A stretch of DNA of 64,000 nucleotides from Triglochin maritima (Eukaryota; Streptophyta; Magnoliopsida; Alismatales; Juncaginaceae). Location of the stretch: contig OY821777.1 in NCBI GenBank assembly GCA_963682175.1, positions 3,861,501 through 3,925,500 of the forward strand, in the 5' to 3' direction. Each line of letters begins with the position of its first letter. The first letter of the stretch is position 1. Below are positions 24,605 through 36,822 of the stretch, piece after piece. The translations under genes were made by a program, and so were the position numbers. A model generated the notes under the pieces. The model was not told where the DNA came from, ran no database searches, and worked only from the letters and a program-made list of their open reading frames with translations.

Positions 24605-25110
24605 GATAGATTTTTTTGAAAGATTTTTTTTCAAAATAATCAATTAAAAAACAAAATTGGAAGAATATGCACGTGAGAAACTTAATTAGCAAAGTATGCA
24701 CCTTAAAAATGACATCACAGGTGTCGTTTTCATTAACTAAAAACGGCACTGTAGATGTCGTTTTTACCCTTAATGAAAATGGTATCACTGATGCCGTTTT
24801 TACTTGGGCAAATTTTTTTCTTGGTTTCGAGATGTCGTTTTTAGCATCCGACCGACCCGTTGCTAGTTCAACATGTATTAGCTAAAAACGACATCTCGAA
24901 ACCAAGAAAAAATTTACCTAAGTAAAAACGACATCAGTGATACTGTTTTCATTAAAGGTAAAAACAACATCTACAGTGTCGTTTTTAGTTAATAAAAACG
25001 ACACATGTGATATCATTTTTAAGGTGCATACTTTGTCATTTAAGTTTCTCATGTACATATTTTTTCAATTTTATTTTTTAACTGATTATTTTGAAAATTT
25101 CCCTTTTTTG
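24605..25110. repeat. Foldback (long imperfect palindrome) element with internal GTCGTTTTT repeats
   Basis: Left arm about 24605-24845, right arm about 24881-25110, spacer 24846-24880 (35 bp). The arms match along their length with few mismatches: CTTGGTTTCGAGATGTCGTT (left) pairs with AACGACATCTCGAAACCAAG (right), and ACCTTAAAAATGACATCACA pairs with the TGTGATATCATTTTTAAGGT segment. Each arm contains four spaced copies of a GTCGTTTTT-like word. No coding sequence. It could be a foldback MITE or an inverted duplication; a transcript would fold into a long hairpin. Confidence 0.85.
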
Positions 25111-27962
25111 AATATATACATATTTATAGCTGCATTTTATGGGTGAGTAAGTGCACCGTGTTATATATATATATATATATATATATATTCACAAAAATGA
25201 GTGTTCCTTTCTTCAATTAATCATATAAGGATGATGACTCTTTTGCCAAAGGAATATATATTGTGTATCTTCTGATTCTTCTACAAAATATCAAACTCCT
25301 GTGTTTTTTTCAAAAAAATTGCGCAGCTGCCACATGAGTACATGACGACACATACGTGACAAAATTAATGAAATGTTTTTAATTTAAAATTTCTGAAATT
25401 GTCTAAAATTTTAATATTTCAAAAAGATCTTAAGAAGCAAATTACCACCTTTTGGTACAAAAATGGAATACCAAAAAATCCACTTCCTATATACTTTTCT
25501 CAATCAATATCACCCCAAGCCAAACCCTAAATTCATAAAAAGGAGTTCCCTACTTTGATGCAAAAATGGAATACCAAAAAGGCCAAGGAGGAGTAGGAGA
25601 CATAGCTGACCCAGGGTTACATTAATTTGAACATTTGTGTGGTTGCCTCTCCCTTGCACATCAAATACCAAAAGAAGCAAAACTAACTCCATGCAAGCTG
25701 TATAAGGTTCGTCCTTTGGAACCAACTTCAACCAGTAAGGCACCAAGCATATATGTAACAATAATTTGTACTCCTCCATCCAACAAGGAAGAAAGAGAGA
25801 GAGGATGCTCTGTGCCCTATCATTGTTAGCTAGGTCTAACAATTGTGTCATGTTCACGTAGTTTTGTGTCAGACAATTCTATACTCATGTCAGGATTTTA
25901 TGTTATCATATTAAGCACAATTTGAAGATCAATCATGTTTAAATTGAAAATAGTTAAGTGATATTTTATATTAATATTTTTGTTTCTAAATAACATTTAA
26001 TTGACCATTATAAGGTAAAATTAATAATTGATTACCTAACAAAATATCATATTCATGACAATTTTTGTGTAAAAAATTAACATGCCGTGTAATCATGTCG
26101 TGTTCGTGTCAAACAAGCATACAAAAAATTTCGTGTTAAGTCAGATCTAAATTGGGTCCATTTCTTAGGTGTCATGTTAGAAATTGTGAGCTTAACCATT
26201 GTTCTCTCTCTCCTTTTGGAATAGTGGTAGGGAATGAGTTATAAAGTGCTGCATCAAAAGGGTTTTGGTGGTCACTCATTGTATTGGAGATGAGTTGTTG
26301 TATAGTCACGCAGATAAGACAAGGAAGGAGATGACATTTCGTCTTTCAGGGTTTCAGTGAGGACCGTGACCATCTCCCCCACATGGTCCCCCACTTCCAT
26401 TAATTGCCTACCATCCTAATCTTGGAAATAGGTTGTCGTGACATTTTTTCCAATACAAAATTTTTGCACATATATACATAGTGCTTGAGTAAATAAATAT
26501 ATGTGACAAAGTAAGGGTAGTGTGGAATTTTGTCTATAGCTGCCCATAGAATTACAACTCAAGATGTTTTTTGTTGATTAAATATGGAATATAGATTCCT
26601 GTCTAGTATGTACGACGAAACCAGTGACCATAAATGGAGTAAAAGTTGAAGGTGTTGCACTACAAGAGATTAATATGTTTGAACTTAATTATCAAAATAA
26701 AAAGTTTGAACTTGAACTTTCACGCTTAAGTTGATGGAACCTTACGAGACTTACTTGACGAGGTCATGTCGTTCTTCTCAGTGTCCGTTTGAAGTCTTAT
26801 CGCGATCCCCACAAACACCACCTCTAGAGATGATAGAGATGATAGAGATCACACAATGGATTGATGCGGTGATGTGTTGAAACCCTAGAATTTTTTATAT
26901 AACACACCACATAACTGATTATAATATACTCCACTACCACTTTACTTTAACGTGTTCCCTAATAGACTAGTTTACTTAATCGAATAGGTTAATCATGTCA
27001 GATTTGGTTGGACATTAGGACTTTGGGTCCAACATAAGTAACCCATAAGTCCAAAAAAAGTTTACATTGCATCGTGTGCATATATATATCTACACAAGAA
27101 GAATATATATAGGATATTGATTGTTATCGTATATAGTGTCGTGTAAACAAGGGTGTAGATGTCTTGTTTGGGTGCATAATAATATAGTTGCACCTACTTT
27201 AGTTATTTATGTGAAATGAGAAATCTCTCTACCAACTGTCTCTATGTATGATGGGATATTGTGTTATTTTTAAATATGTGACACATCCTCGTGTGTATAA
27301 GGTGATTACTTTTAAAGTAGAGATGCGTGTAAAATATGGGAGTATTGTGTTTATTCTAGAAACAACAAAACTTGTAGAAAACTCGTAACAGTATATTCTA
27401 GAATTTATATGTATATAGACTTCTTTTCTTTTTTAGAAACATGACATTAGCTAGGAATCTAGGATGCATGAATGAACATTACCTATTACCATGATACTTA
27501 TTTTAGTCTTTGGCTCAACAATAAAGTGATTCTCAGTAGGTGCGAGGCAACAAGGTAATACAGTGAGTTACATATGTCGAATAAATATTCTGTAAGTATC
27601 CAGATAAAGCCAACATACAAAAACATGTATAGGAAAACAAGAAACGAAGGATTAGTGATCAGAGACGACCTCGAAGACCGAGCCGTCGGAAGGCGACTTG
27701 ACTCAGAGAAAATATTGGCCCACATACCAGTGTGTTTGATGATCTGTCGGTTTTCTCCCATGATAGAACGGTCACACCGTCGATCAGGCGCACACCGGAG
27801 TTGACGGACCACGAAAGCAGTGTGGAACGTCGCAAGAATCGATCGTCGGAGAACTCTGGATTCGGAGACCTAAAATCGTCGGAGAGGGACGATTTTCGTA
27901 GAGAGATGATAGGAATAAAACGTGTGTACAGGAGGAAACCGATTGTGATATATATATATATA
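25111..27962. other. Intergenic DNA, no gene supported
   Basis: It contains a TA repeat (about 25163-25188), a duplicated phrase GCAAAAATGGAATACCAAAA near 25457 and 25560, and a GTGTCRTGTTCGTGTCAAAC-type repeat near 26085-26115. A 115-codon minus frame at 25510-25857 has no recognisable domain. GC-richer DNA at 27660-27930 (CGTCGGAG repeats) looks like a non-coding leader or repeat rather than a gene. Confidence 0.45.
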
Positions 27963-28168
27963 GGGTCAGACTCTAGTAAGCCCAGGGCTCATCAAATTTA
28001 GTTTAAGCTCCTTATCATCTCACCATTGGATTTTATTTATGGTTAATCTTACCTTTAATTATCATAACCGTTTTTATCTTAATCTACCTTACAATTTGAA
28101 ATGAGTGGTGGATATTGTGGGGCCTTAATTTTTCTCAATTAAGCCCTGGGCTCACTAGAGAATTCTTG
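27963..28168 (+). mobile_element. MITE, copy 1, inserted in a TA repeat
   Basis: A ~205-bp element with terminal inverted repeats CTCTAGTAAGCCCAGGGCT (27971-27989) and its near-complement AGCCCTGGGCTCACTAGAG (28142-28160). It is bounded on both sides by TATATATA. The same element lies inverted at 46658-46860, sharing ACAATTTGAAATGAGTGGTG and other internal stretches. It has no coding capacity. Confidence 0.85.
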
Positions 28169-30409
28169 TATATATATATATGTATTTAATCTTGTAACCA
28201 TCAATGACTTAATTGCAAAAACAATTAACATGATGTCCAAAAATTAAATACACCCATCACCCTGAGGCTAAAGTCTCTAATTTTTCCCAAAACCCCCGCT
28301 GCCTCGCCACGCCCCGAACCGGGACGGGGGTGCGCGTGTGTGTGGAGAATTTTCTCATCCTCTCTTTCCACCTACAAAGGGTCAAGTGAATAGGATGTTT
28401 ATCAACATCCTTCAACTTGTTAGCTTCACCAATGTGGGACTAAAAGTGATGTGAACACATGGCACATGAGGCAATAGTTCTCATCTTCATCTCAACATTA
28501 GATTTCTTCAATTGAGTTATTCATGGGTCTATTTCAAACTCAATAATCCAACAGTTACATCCGCCCTATCTACGATTCTGCAATTTCTACATGCATAAAT
28601 TAAGAAAATTGTAATTAAACCTAATTAATGACGGTAATTTTTTTAAACTCCTAACATGTCTTTGTTGAGGGTTTTCTAGTGATTATATGCAAGCACATAT
28701 CCAGGGAAATACTGCTTCAACAAATCGTTTATTCTAATAAATAAGAGTTCTAAAATATTATTATCTTCAATATCATATCCGAATTGAGTTTTTACATGAA
28801 TTGTAATTTTTCATAAATGATCACATTTAATATAATATCATCGGAATACTTGGTTATATTGATTCTTACAAGATACAAGTTGTTATTATTAAGATAAATA
28901 GGTGTTAGCATGGAAAGATATGAATATAAAGATAGAAAAGACATTGGATGTGTATATTTGATATATGACTCCTGTGATGGCACTTAATTTGGAAAGCACA
29001 TGTTCTTGTGCTTTGGGCAGCTTTGTCCCATAGCTCCAGCATGGAAGGGCGTTCCAAAGTAAAATGATGCAGTGATTTGTCAGTTGTCACTTTTGCCATT
29101 GGTTTCTCTTTGGTTTATTACAGTTTGAATCTTTACACGGGTGTTGCTTCCCTCTTGTTTTGTTTGGTTCATGTCTGGAGAAAAAGATCTCCACCACTCT
29201 TTGTTTTTTTAACCTTTATTAGATACTGTAACTTGTAGTGATTGATTAAATGACTTGTTCCGGTGGGCTCATCCATTTACATTTACATTTACTTTTACTT
29301 TGTAAGCAAAAGTTTCTTAAATGGGACATACTACCAAGACTTCAAAATATCTCATTGATTTATAGGTTAGAAAAAAAATCCAGTGTGTTTAGATATGCTC
29401 AATGTGATTTTAAGGCATAGTTAAGTGTCAAAAGTTCGTCCGAGAAATATCTCATATTTATATTGAGATAACATATCCTAGCATTGTATCGGTGGACGAA
29501 CGTATGTAGCTACTAGATGCAACACTAGAATGATGATATTCATATCTAACTAAAACTATTCAAATATGGTTTTAAACTACGTACACACGCCATTTATATT
29601 TCAATTTCGCTATCAATTAAATATCGGGTTTTCGATGTACAAGAACTATGATACTTTTAACAACTCCATATTTAACAACTCTAATTGAAATGGTGAGTTA
29701 TGGAGATTGATTTCGGAGTGTATTTTGAGTTAGAAACAAAGATTACTTTTATTTATGATAATATACTTCCGTGGTTCTTTAAGAGTTTGCTAAGAAAGTA
29801 AGAGACGTGATCCTCCTATGTATAAATTTCAATAAACCCATGTTACAAAAAGCTTTTAACAGATCAAGATAAATTATAAGGTCACCGTGGAAGTGTAATT
29901 CTCAACTTGTATGTTTACTTTTTACAAGCATGTAATACTTTATATTCAATCGAGATTAGTAAATGATCTGAGGTTGATAACATGAGAAAGTAAACCACTG
30001 AAGCTCATCTCCTCAAATATGCTCCTACTCTCTATCTCTCAACGAGAGAGTTTGAATCTTAACCCGATGAAAAAAATACGTTGTGATTTCATAACCCATC
30101 AATTCATGTGAGTTCGTTTCCCCACTGGCATTAAACACTTATATTATACAAAAAAAAAACCCATATAAATTATAAGAGCATAGGTTGTAAGTCACTTTTC
30201 GATTTTGGGTTTCATTGTAATTGAAAAGTAAAATTTCTTTTGCAAATCGGAATGAATGACACAACAAGCACATATTTGGTAACACGTGTGAAAGCACAGA
30301 GCCAGCAAAAAGAAGACACCTTTACTCTATTGCCACGTATATTCTACTTAAAGAATCACCATTTGAATGCGACCTTCTTAATCCGATCTGCACTAACTTT
30401 GGTCCGTTG
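28169..30409. other. Intergenic DNA, no gene supported
   Basis: A GC-richer island at 28270-28350 is followed by CACCAATGTGGGACTAAAAG (about 28429-28448), a phrase common in dispersed plant repeats. The stretch to 28551 could be a small minus-strand LTR or TRIM starting TGTTGGATT, but no second end was found. The rest is AT-rich with nothing supported. Confidence 0.4.
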
Positions 30410-31260
30410 TTGCAAAAAAGGGTTTTTTTGTTACTTTACACGTTCTGTGAGTCATAATTAGTGATACACACTCGGTTTTTTATTATTTCCTCAAATATAC
30501 TTACGAGTTGAAATAATTGCACATATACACTTCAGTCGGTGGGTCATTCTATTATCACTTCCTTCCAACAACGTTAGACAATTTACAAATTAAACCTCTA
30601 AAAAAACAAATATTCTTAATATTAAAATTAAAAATTAAAAACAAAGGTAACCACATTCTCTCTCTATCCTTACTCTCTTCTCCTCTTTCTCGACCAACCC
30701 ACTAAATACTTTGTTCCTCCCTCTCTCCTCTCCTATCCTCCTCCGACCTCCATCTCGCCAACCCTCTCCTCCGCGACTCCTTCCACCACAAGCTCGAGGA
30801 CGATGCCAACACATCCCTCTCCTCCTCCTTGATCAACATCAATGTCAACGTAATCTCTTCCTCCTTGATCATCAGTCAAATTGATGTTGGTTTTTTGCCC
30901 TTAATCTATGTTTTGATGATTAATCAACCTAATCTTAATTACAATCAATGTAGGGTAACACACATTATGCATAGCATATATATTGTATTGTGCTAACTTT
31001 TACAGGTAATTAAAACTCAATGAAGAAATGATTCAAGTCAAGACATGTAATCAAAGCTCATTTGAAGACATGTAATCTTAATTTAGTTTGAGCCTTAGGA
31101 ACTATATGTACTTGACATACAAGACTTAAAAAATACTTATAACACACACTAGGTTCCTTATAGAAGTCTCACACAAAATCTCATAACTTTTGGACTTCAA
31201 TAGATCATCCAAACTAGGATCGGAAAACACTTAACTCATAGCTGAACTGTCAGAACCAAA

Positions 31261-31790
31261 TCGGTCGACCAAACCAGTTCTCAGTTCGACCGATTGGATC
31301 AGTTAGCCTTTAGAGTCAAACCGGTCGACTGTTGCGTGCATCTTGTTCGGCCTTTTACACGTGTGTTGTTACCGTTAAACTTGTCGTATTATACCAACGG
31401 TCGTATTTGTATAAACCCAACAAAACCCCAAAATACTTTGGCCACCGGTCGACCTTTACCAAGACCTCAGTCGACCGTTCTAGTACGTTCTCTTGAGCCC
31501 CGAACTTCCTGTTATTTTCGGTCGACTGACCCAACCATTTTGGTCGATCGAACCTAGACTTCTCTTGAGCCCCAAACTTCCTGTTATTTTCGGTCGACCA
31601 ATCGTTCTGATGAATTCGACCGTTAATCCTTTTTCTTGGCCTAAACCCCCAGAACGGTCGATAGCTTCACACCTTTTGTTCGACCGTTCACTTCAGTGAA
31701 CTTGAGTTTAGCCCAGCTTTGTTCGATCAATCGATCGAGTGTTTGAACCTTTCCACACCTTTATGGAAACAGTCGACCGTTTATCCCGAG
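31261..31790. repeat. GTCGACC motif cluster in the solo LTR
   Basis: CGGTCGACC-like words recur at about 31262, 31322, 31446, 31471, 31519, 31542, 31591, 31680 and 31772, mostly as CGGTCGACC, CGGTCGACT or GTTCGACCG variants. The cluster lies in the presumed U3 region. Confidence 0.8.
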
Positions 31791-31897
31791 TCGGTCTTCT
31801 GTCTGTGTCCTAAATTATGTCATGTACTTTTCTGTTTTGTGTTTCTTACACAAACAACTTCTAATTTAATCCCAACGGATACAACCCCTTAGGAGCT

Positions 31898-31905
31898 TAT
31901 AAATA
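31898..31905 (+). promoter_or_regulatory. TATA box of the solo LTR
   Basis: TATAAATA about 110 bp downstream of the last GTCGACC motif and about 1 kb into the LTR, a normal place for the U3/R promoter. Confidence 0.5.
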
Positions 31906-33624
31906 GATGTTACCAAGACACATTTTGTCAACTCTTATACTCCAAATTGTCATACACATCTAAGAGAAACTCTCAAGCCTTCAATTCTCTATTCCTACAC
32001 TCTAAGCCTAAATTCCACATCTTTGATCATAGACAAATCATAGTCAAAGTGTTCTCAAGTTTAGAGAGTGTGTTCATTTGTTTGTCAAAGAAACAAGAAT
32101 TTTAGTGAAAGCCTGAAGTGTTCCCTCTTGGTTTGTGAGGGGAAGAAATCAAAATATCAAGGATTATTCGCAGAGCTTGTGTTGTTAAAGGCTTATCTTG
32201 GCCCGGAACAAGATTAATAGTGAAGACGTAGGCGGAGCTCGAAGGAGATTGAACGAAGTTTGCAAGAAAGGAAGTAGGTGGGAGATCGAACCTCTATAAA
32301 ATCTTCTAGTGCCTTTGTGTGGTTTGCATATTCTTTTGTCTACTTGTTTGCTTATTTTTATTCCACTGTGCATTCTTATTTGCTTAAGGCAAATATGTAA
32401 TTAACTTTAAAAGTGATTAGATTGGAGACTCACATCAATCCTACAATTGACACGACAAAAAGCTCTGGAATTCTCCAACGAACATTCTCTCGAAGTTAGT
32501 TTCGATTTGAACCCTAGGGTCGCCCGCGCAAGCACCGCTCACTCCGTTGGAGTCGGCCTTACTTCCAACCTCATTGTGGTGTAGTAAGGTCAGAAATAAG
32601 GAAGCATTAGTCCTTAAGTTGGTCCTAATATAATTTCTCTTTCATTACTTGAGCTAATTAATCTTTGATTTAGGAATTCACCTGGTGGTCAACGTTGGTC
32701 AAACTCCTCTTTTCTTCAAGGTTGAAGAAGCTCTACTGTGGTGCTCAAGGAAGTAGCACGGGGCCCCTTTGGTCTCTTACTTGTTGGCTTTGTTATTTAC
32801 TTGAAGATTTGCTTAATTTCTCTACATAGTTTTGGTACTGTAGGTTGAAGAATTCTCCTACGTAGACATCGCCGAGCAGTCGCGGTGCCGGAGGACCTCA
32901 ACTTTCCTCGACGTCGTCGCGCTCGGCAATGTCGTTGGTGTGATCTTGAATGTCTTGGATTATCGACCTTCTGTTGTTCAGGGAGTTTGGTCAAATTGTC
33001 GCGTGATTTTGGATGTCTTGAATCCTGATCACGTTGACTCCTCGGATTCGTAATGTACTTGAGATGGAACCATCTTAAGTTCGATTAGGAGTTTGATTGT
33101 GTTTGGTCATACATTGTTGGAGTGGCTAATCCATGAAAACTATATGGGGATTAGTGATTGTCTTTTTGGAGGGGTGGAAGGCGTGTCGTGGCAGTGGGAT
33201 GCGTTGCTCAGGTGGCGATGTTCGAGAAGCCATGGATGGAGTTGACGTATTCGAACGTGGTGGCGGCGACGGTCGGGTTCGGGAAGGAGCCACTGCCGAC
33301 AGAGGGGGGAAAAGACCATGGGTTGGTCGGGAGGAGGAGAAGAGAGGAAGTAGGATAGGAGAGAGAAATAGAATTTGGTTATTTTATGTTTTTAATTTTT
33401 TTATACAATTAATGACAATTAGATTTTACGAGGTTTAATTTGCAAATTGTGTGACGCCGTTAAACGGAAACGATAACGGAGTGGGACCCACTAACGACAG
33501 AAGTGTATATGTGCAATTATTTTGACTCGTAGGTTTATTTGAGGAAGTAGTAAAAAAATCGGGTGTATATCACTAATTATGACTCACATGAAGTGTACGG
33601 TAGCCAAAAAACCCTTGCAAAAAA

Positions 33625-34815
33625 GGGAGAAAAACACATATACTTTTGGCTCGAAAAATAAGTTACGTGTCGGTAAATAACCTAAAATTGATGTAATTCT
33701 CACAATGATTTGAAGAAATTTTAATTTACTTATTAAATTTGGAGGTCATAAGTACATGATAGAGCACGTAAAATAGATTTTAGTTGAATGTAAGACTGTT
33801 CTAAACTTCTAAATCACCAATGTGTGTGTTACAAAGTTTAATAGAATTCCGTTTTGGGATGGAAAACATAATGCGCGTTTGGCATGAGAGAGACAGCAGC
33901 CCATGTTTTCTTCAAAACTTTGTAGACCCACACCACACATCTTTCTTTCGGTGTTGCGTTTCATGTCAAGGTGTTATTCATGGAAAGGCAAAAGGTTCGT
34001 TTGGAATTATGGAGTAGATGATGGAGATTGTTATTCCCAATCAGTTGTGAGTTATCATTGCTTTACCACCAATAATTTCTTCATTTCCGGGAGTGAAATA
34101 ATTTAATTTATCTATAATATATTACTGAAACAGTCGTTTAGATTGTTTATGTTATTTTATGGTGTGATTTTGTTTTGAGTAGAAAAGGTTTGCACTTTTA
34201 TATTTTATTTTTCTTATTTAAGTATTGGCCTGAAGATTCGCTAGGTTCATCGATTTGGTTGAGGCTAAAGTATCTCTTGATATAAAGGGTAATCATAGGG
34301 AAACGATTAATAGCATATAAGATTTTGTTTCTAGTCAAAAAGCTGTATTTTTCCCTCGTATTATTTTTATTTAAAGCTAATAAAAACCGAACCCATCATA
34401 TTGACGCCACTAGATGCAGTTGTAAATCAATGCATATCTATTCCGTGTGGCATTTATAAACATTTCCAGTGGACACAAGCAATGCAATCTGATTGCGAAG
34501 CTCAAGTGGGTTTATACAATTAGCATGATTTTGTTGGAATATATCAAAGTCAACGGAGTGGTCTACATATCTCATATAATTAAAATTAAATATTCTGTTT
34601 AAGATGCCATGCTGAGCTGATATATCCAATCAAGTACTTGATGTTCCCTAGATAATCAACAAATATTCTGACCATCTAATTTTATTTTCCAAGTTGCAGC
34701 AGAATTTGTTCTCACTTCTCACGTCCTGCATGGATGGATGCATGTGTTATAAGACCCTATTATTCACCTTTACCTAAAGCAAACCAAGTAAAGCAATATG
34801 ATCACTTTTGGCGAC
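33625..34815. other. Intergenic DNA, no gene seen
   Basis: AT-rich; no supported coding, RNA or repeat feature. Confidence 0.5.
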
Positions 34816-35222
34816 ATAATTGGCCCATATTGAATGTTGAACAGTGCAAGATGTGGACCAAATCAGATATTTTGGCTCTACCCTACATAATTTTTCAACT
34901 TATGTTTACACATTTAATAGCATATATACTAATTTTTCAAGCTATGATAAGACACAGGAATGGATGAGATTTTAGCTTCTTGTCTATTTGATACGGCATC
35001 TACTTCAGAAGGATAGAGATAATTGGCTCATATTGAATGTTGAACAGTGCAAGATATGGACCAAATCAGATATTTTGGCTCTACCCCCACATAATTTTCA
35101 ACCCAGGTTTACACATTTAATAGCATATATAATAATGTCTTACATAGGATAAGACACAGGAATGGATGAGATTTTAGTTTCTTGTCTATTTGATACGGCA
35201 TCTACTTCAGAAGGATAGAGAT
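34816..35222. repeat. Tandem duplication of a ~203-bp unit
   Basis: Copy 1 starts at 34816 and copy 2 at 35019, both beginning ATAATTGG. They share GAATGTTGAACAGTGCAAGA and GATACGGCATCTACTTCAGA, with a few substitutions and small indels. No coding content. Confidence 0.85.
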
Positions 35223-35225
35223 AAT

Positions 35226-36817
35226 TGCTACTTAATATGTATTTCAAATTCTTAACATTGGGCTTATGTATATTTAAGATGACCAATAAGTTATAGTCTT
35301 GTAAAAAAATGTTCATATCTATAAAAATCTTTATACACAGGTGTGCATGCTATCGAAGAAGGGTGGAATCGTTAAACTAATTAACTAACCAGAGACCCCA
35401 CCGAATCCGAAATATTTTTAATTTCATTCATCAGTTTAGTCTAGACTATAATGCACATATATCATGGTTGATCTTATGAGTTAGTTGAGCCTTTTTAGGT
35501 ATAGATGCACGGAAAGATTATTTATAATCTTCTATCCAATCAAATTGTACAAGTTCATTTGTTGCAGTTGAGGTTGCTCTCGTTTGTATGGGCAAACTCC
35601 GCTCTACATACTCCTGTTTCGGGATAGATATTGGTTCCAATACTAAATTGGAGGTATATATACACCTCTAGTGTACTATAACAGTTGAGATTTCTTAACT
35701 AGCCACGGATATAAATGTACTTGATTGGCTTTTAACTTATGCTCAACCCGTACATGTTCCCAATTGATTAATGAAGGTTGATTACCTTTTTCACCAGGTC
35801 GATTGTTTTTTCTTAAGCAATGTGGGGTTACATATGATTGAGAATATTACAACACTACTTCAGTGTTACAAACCACACAAAAAATTCCACTTAAGAGATG
35901 AGAAATCACAATCTTACAATGATCACACTCATAGGCACACTAATCTAGCTTGTACTTCCAATGCCGAGACTTTAAGCAAAGAGCCTTTCCCTTGATATCA
36001 AATTGCAATAGCAATATTATTCCAAAGAATCTAGCTAGAAAACTCTTAGAAAGGCTTGTTGCTTTGTTTCATTTATTAATTATTACACCCACCTGTTTTA
36101 GCTCGTTACTTTTGATATCCTTGTGTTGTGAATGGCTTGATTTGAGTGATAATAATGGACCATAAAGGATAGATTACCACACCATTCACTCAAAGAACTC
36201 GAATTAGATACCCATAGGATTTAGATTTGAGAACAATTCCTGCATATCACATGCATTTCTTTACCAAGAAAATCGTATCTGTCTTAATTATCCAACTATT
36301 TGTTCCTTCGTTTTGTGGATTCTTTGATGCAGAACAAAAGAAACCATTTCTGACTCTTACTTGTGTATACATATAGTATATGATATTAATATATTATACT
36401 AGAGATGGTATCGTGGATGATAAAATATATGCTCATATATCAGCTTATGGGTTACAAAAATAGTATGTATTCGTTATAAACTAAATGAATAAATTAAAGA
36501 GAAAGGGTAAAGAAAGAGTAAGATTGAAACTCTAGCCATGCATGACTCCTTTTTTTTGACATATATAAAACTTGTGAAATTGATATCATATAGCATGTCT
36601 ACAGAATTGAACTTTTAGTGTTTTGTGCTAATTTGTTGGATAATTGAAGGCAAGCAAAGTTTTTTATATTTTTGTTTTTCTGATAACGATCCGATAACAT
36701 GAAGTCCAGCCTACTATTTAATCAAATTTATAATAAAATCACACAAAAAAATTAACAAGAGAGAGAGACAAAAAATAATTGTTGATTGAACATGGTTTGT
36801 ACTAGAATAGTGGGGGG
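35226..36817. other. Intergenic DNA, no gene seen
   Basis: AT-rich sequence left of the gypsy insertion. Nothing is supported. Confidence 0.5.
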
Positions 36818-36822
36818 AAATC

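Larger units (their letters stand above)
30885..32445 (+). mobile_element. Solo LTR nested in the long-TIR element
   Basis: A 1561-bp sequence starting TGTTGGTTTTTTGCCC and ending CATCAATCCTACA, flanked by a 5-bp target duplication ATTGA (30880-30884 and 32446-32450). No internal retrotransposon region is present, so it arose by LTR-LTR recombination. The start and length resemble Ty1-copia SIRE/Maximus LTRs, but that assignment is from general form only. It holds a GTCGACC motif cluster (31261-31790) just upstream of a TATA box. Confidence 0.85.
30420..33614. mobile_element. Mutator-like element with long terminal inverted repeats
   Basis: Ends GGG..CCC are flanked by a perfect 10-bp direct repeat TTGCAAAAAA (30410-30419 and 33615-33624), the target-duplication size of Mutator elements. 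Terminal inverted repeats extend roughly 300 bp. Left GTGAGTCATAATTAGTGATA and AATAATTGCACATATACACT have inverse partners near 33570-33590 and 33500-33520, and matching continues to CGACCAACCCA (about 30692 left and 33330 right). No transposase was found, so it is non-autonomous. A solo LTR of about 1.56 kb sits inside. Sequence between the TIRs and the LTR is GC-richer and could be captured gene fragments. Confidence 0.85.

Noticed and set aside
24605..25110. microRNA precursor
   Set aside because: Arms are about 230 bp and pair throughout, with repeated words; a conserved single miRNA duplex cannot be singled out without small-RNA data.
25510..25857. 115-codon minus frame
   Set aside because: Leu-rich, no domain, no conserved start context; likely chance.
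28260..28551. Small LTR or TRIM in minus orientation starting TGTTGGATT
   Set aside because: Only one plausible end; no CA terminus with a matching 5-bp duplication found.
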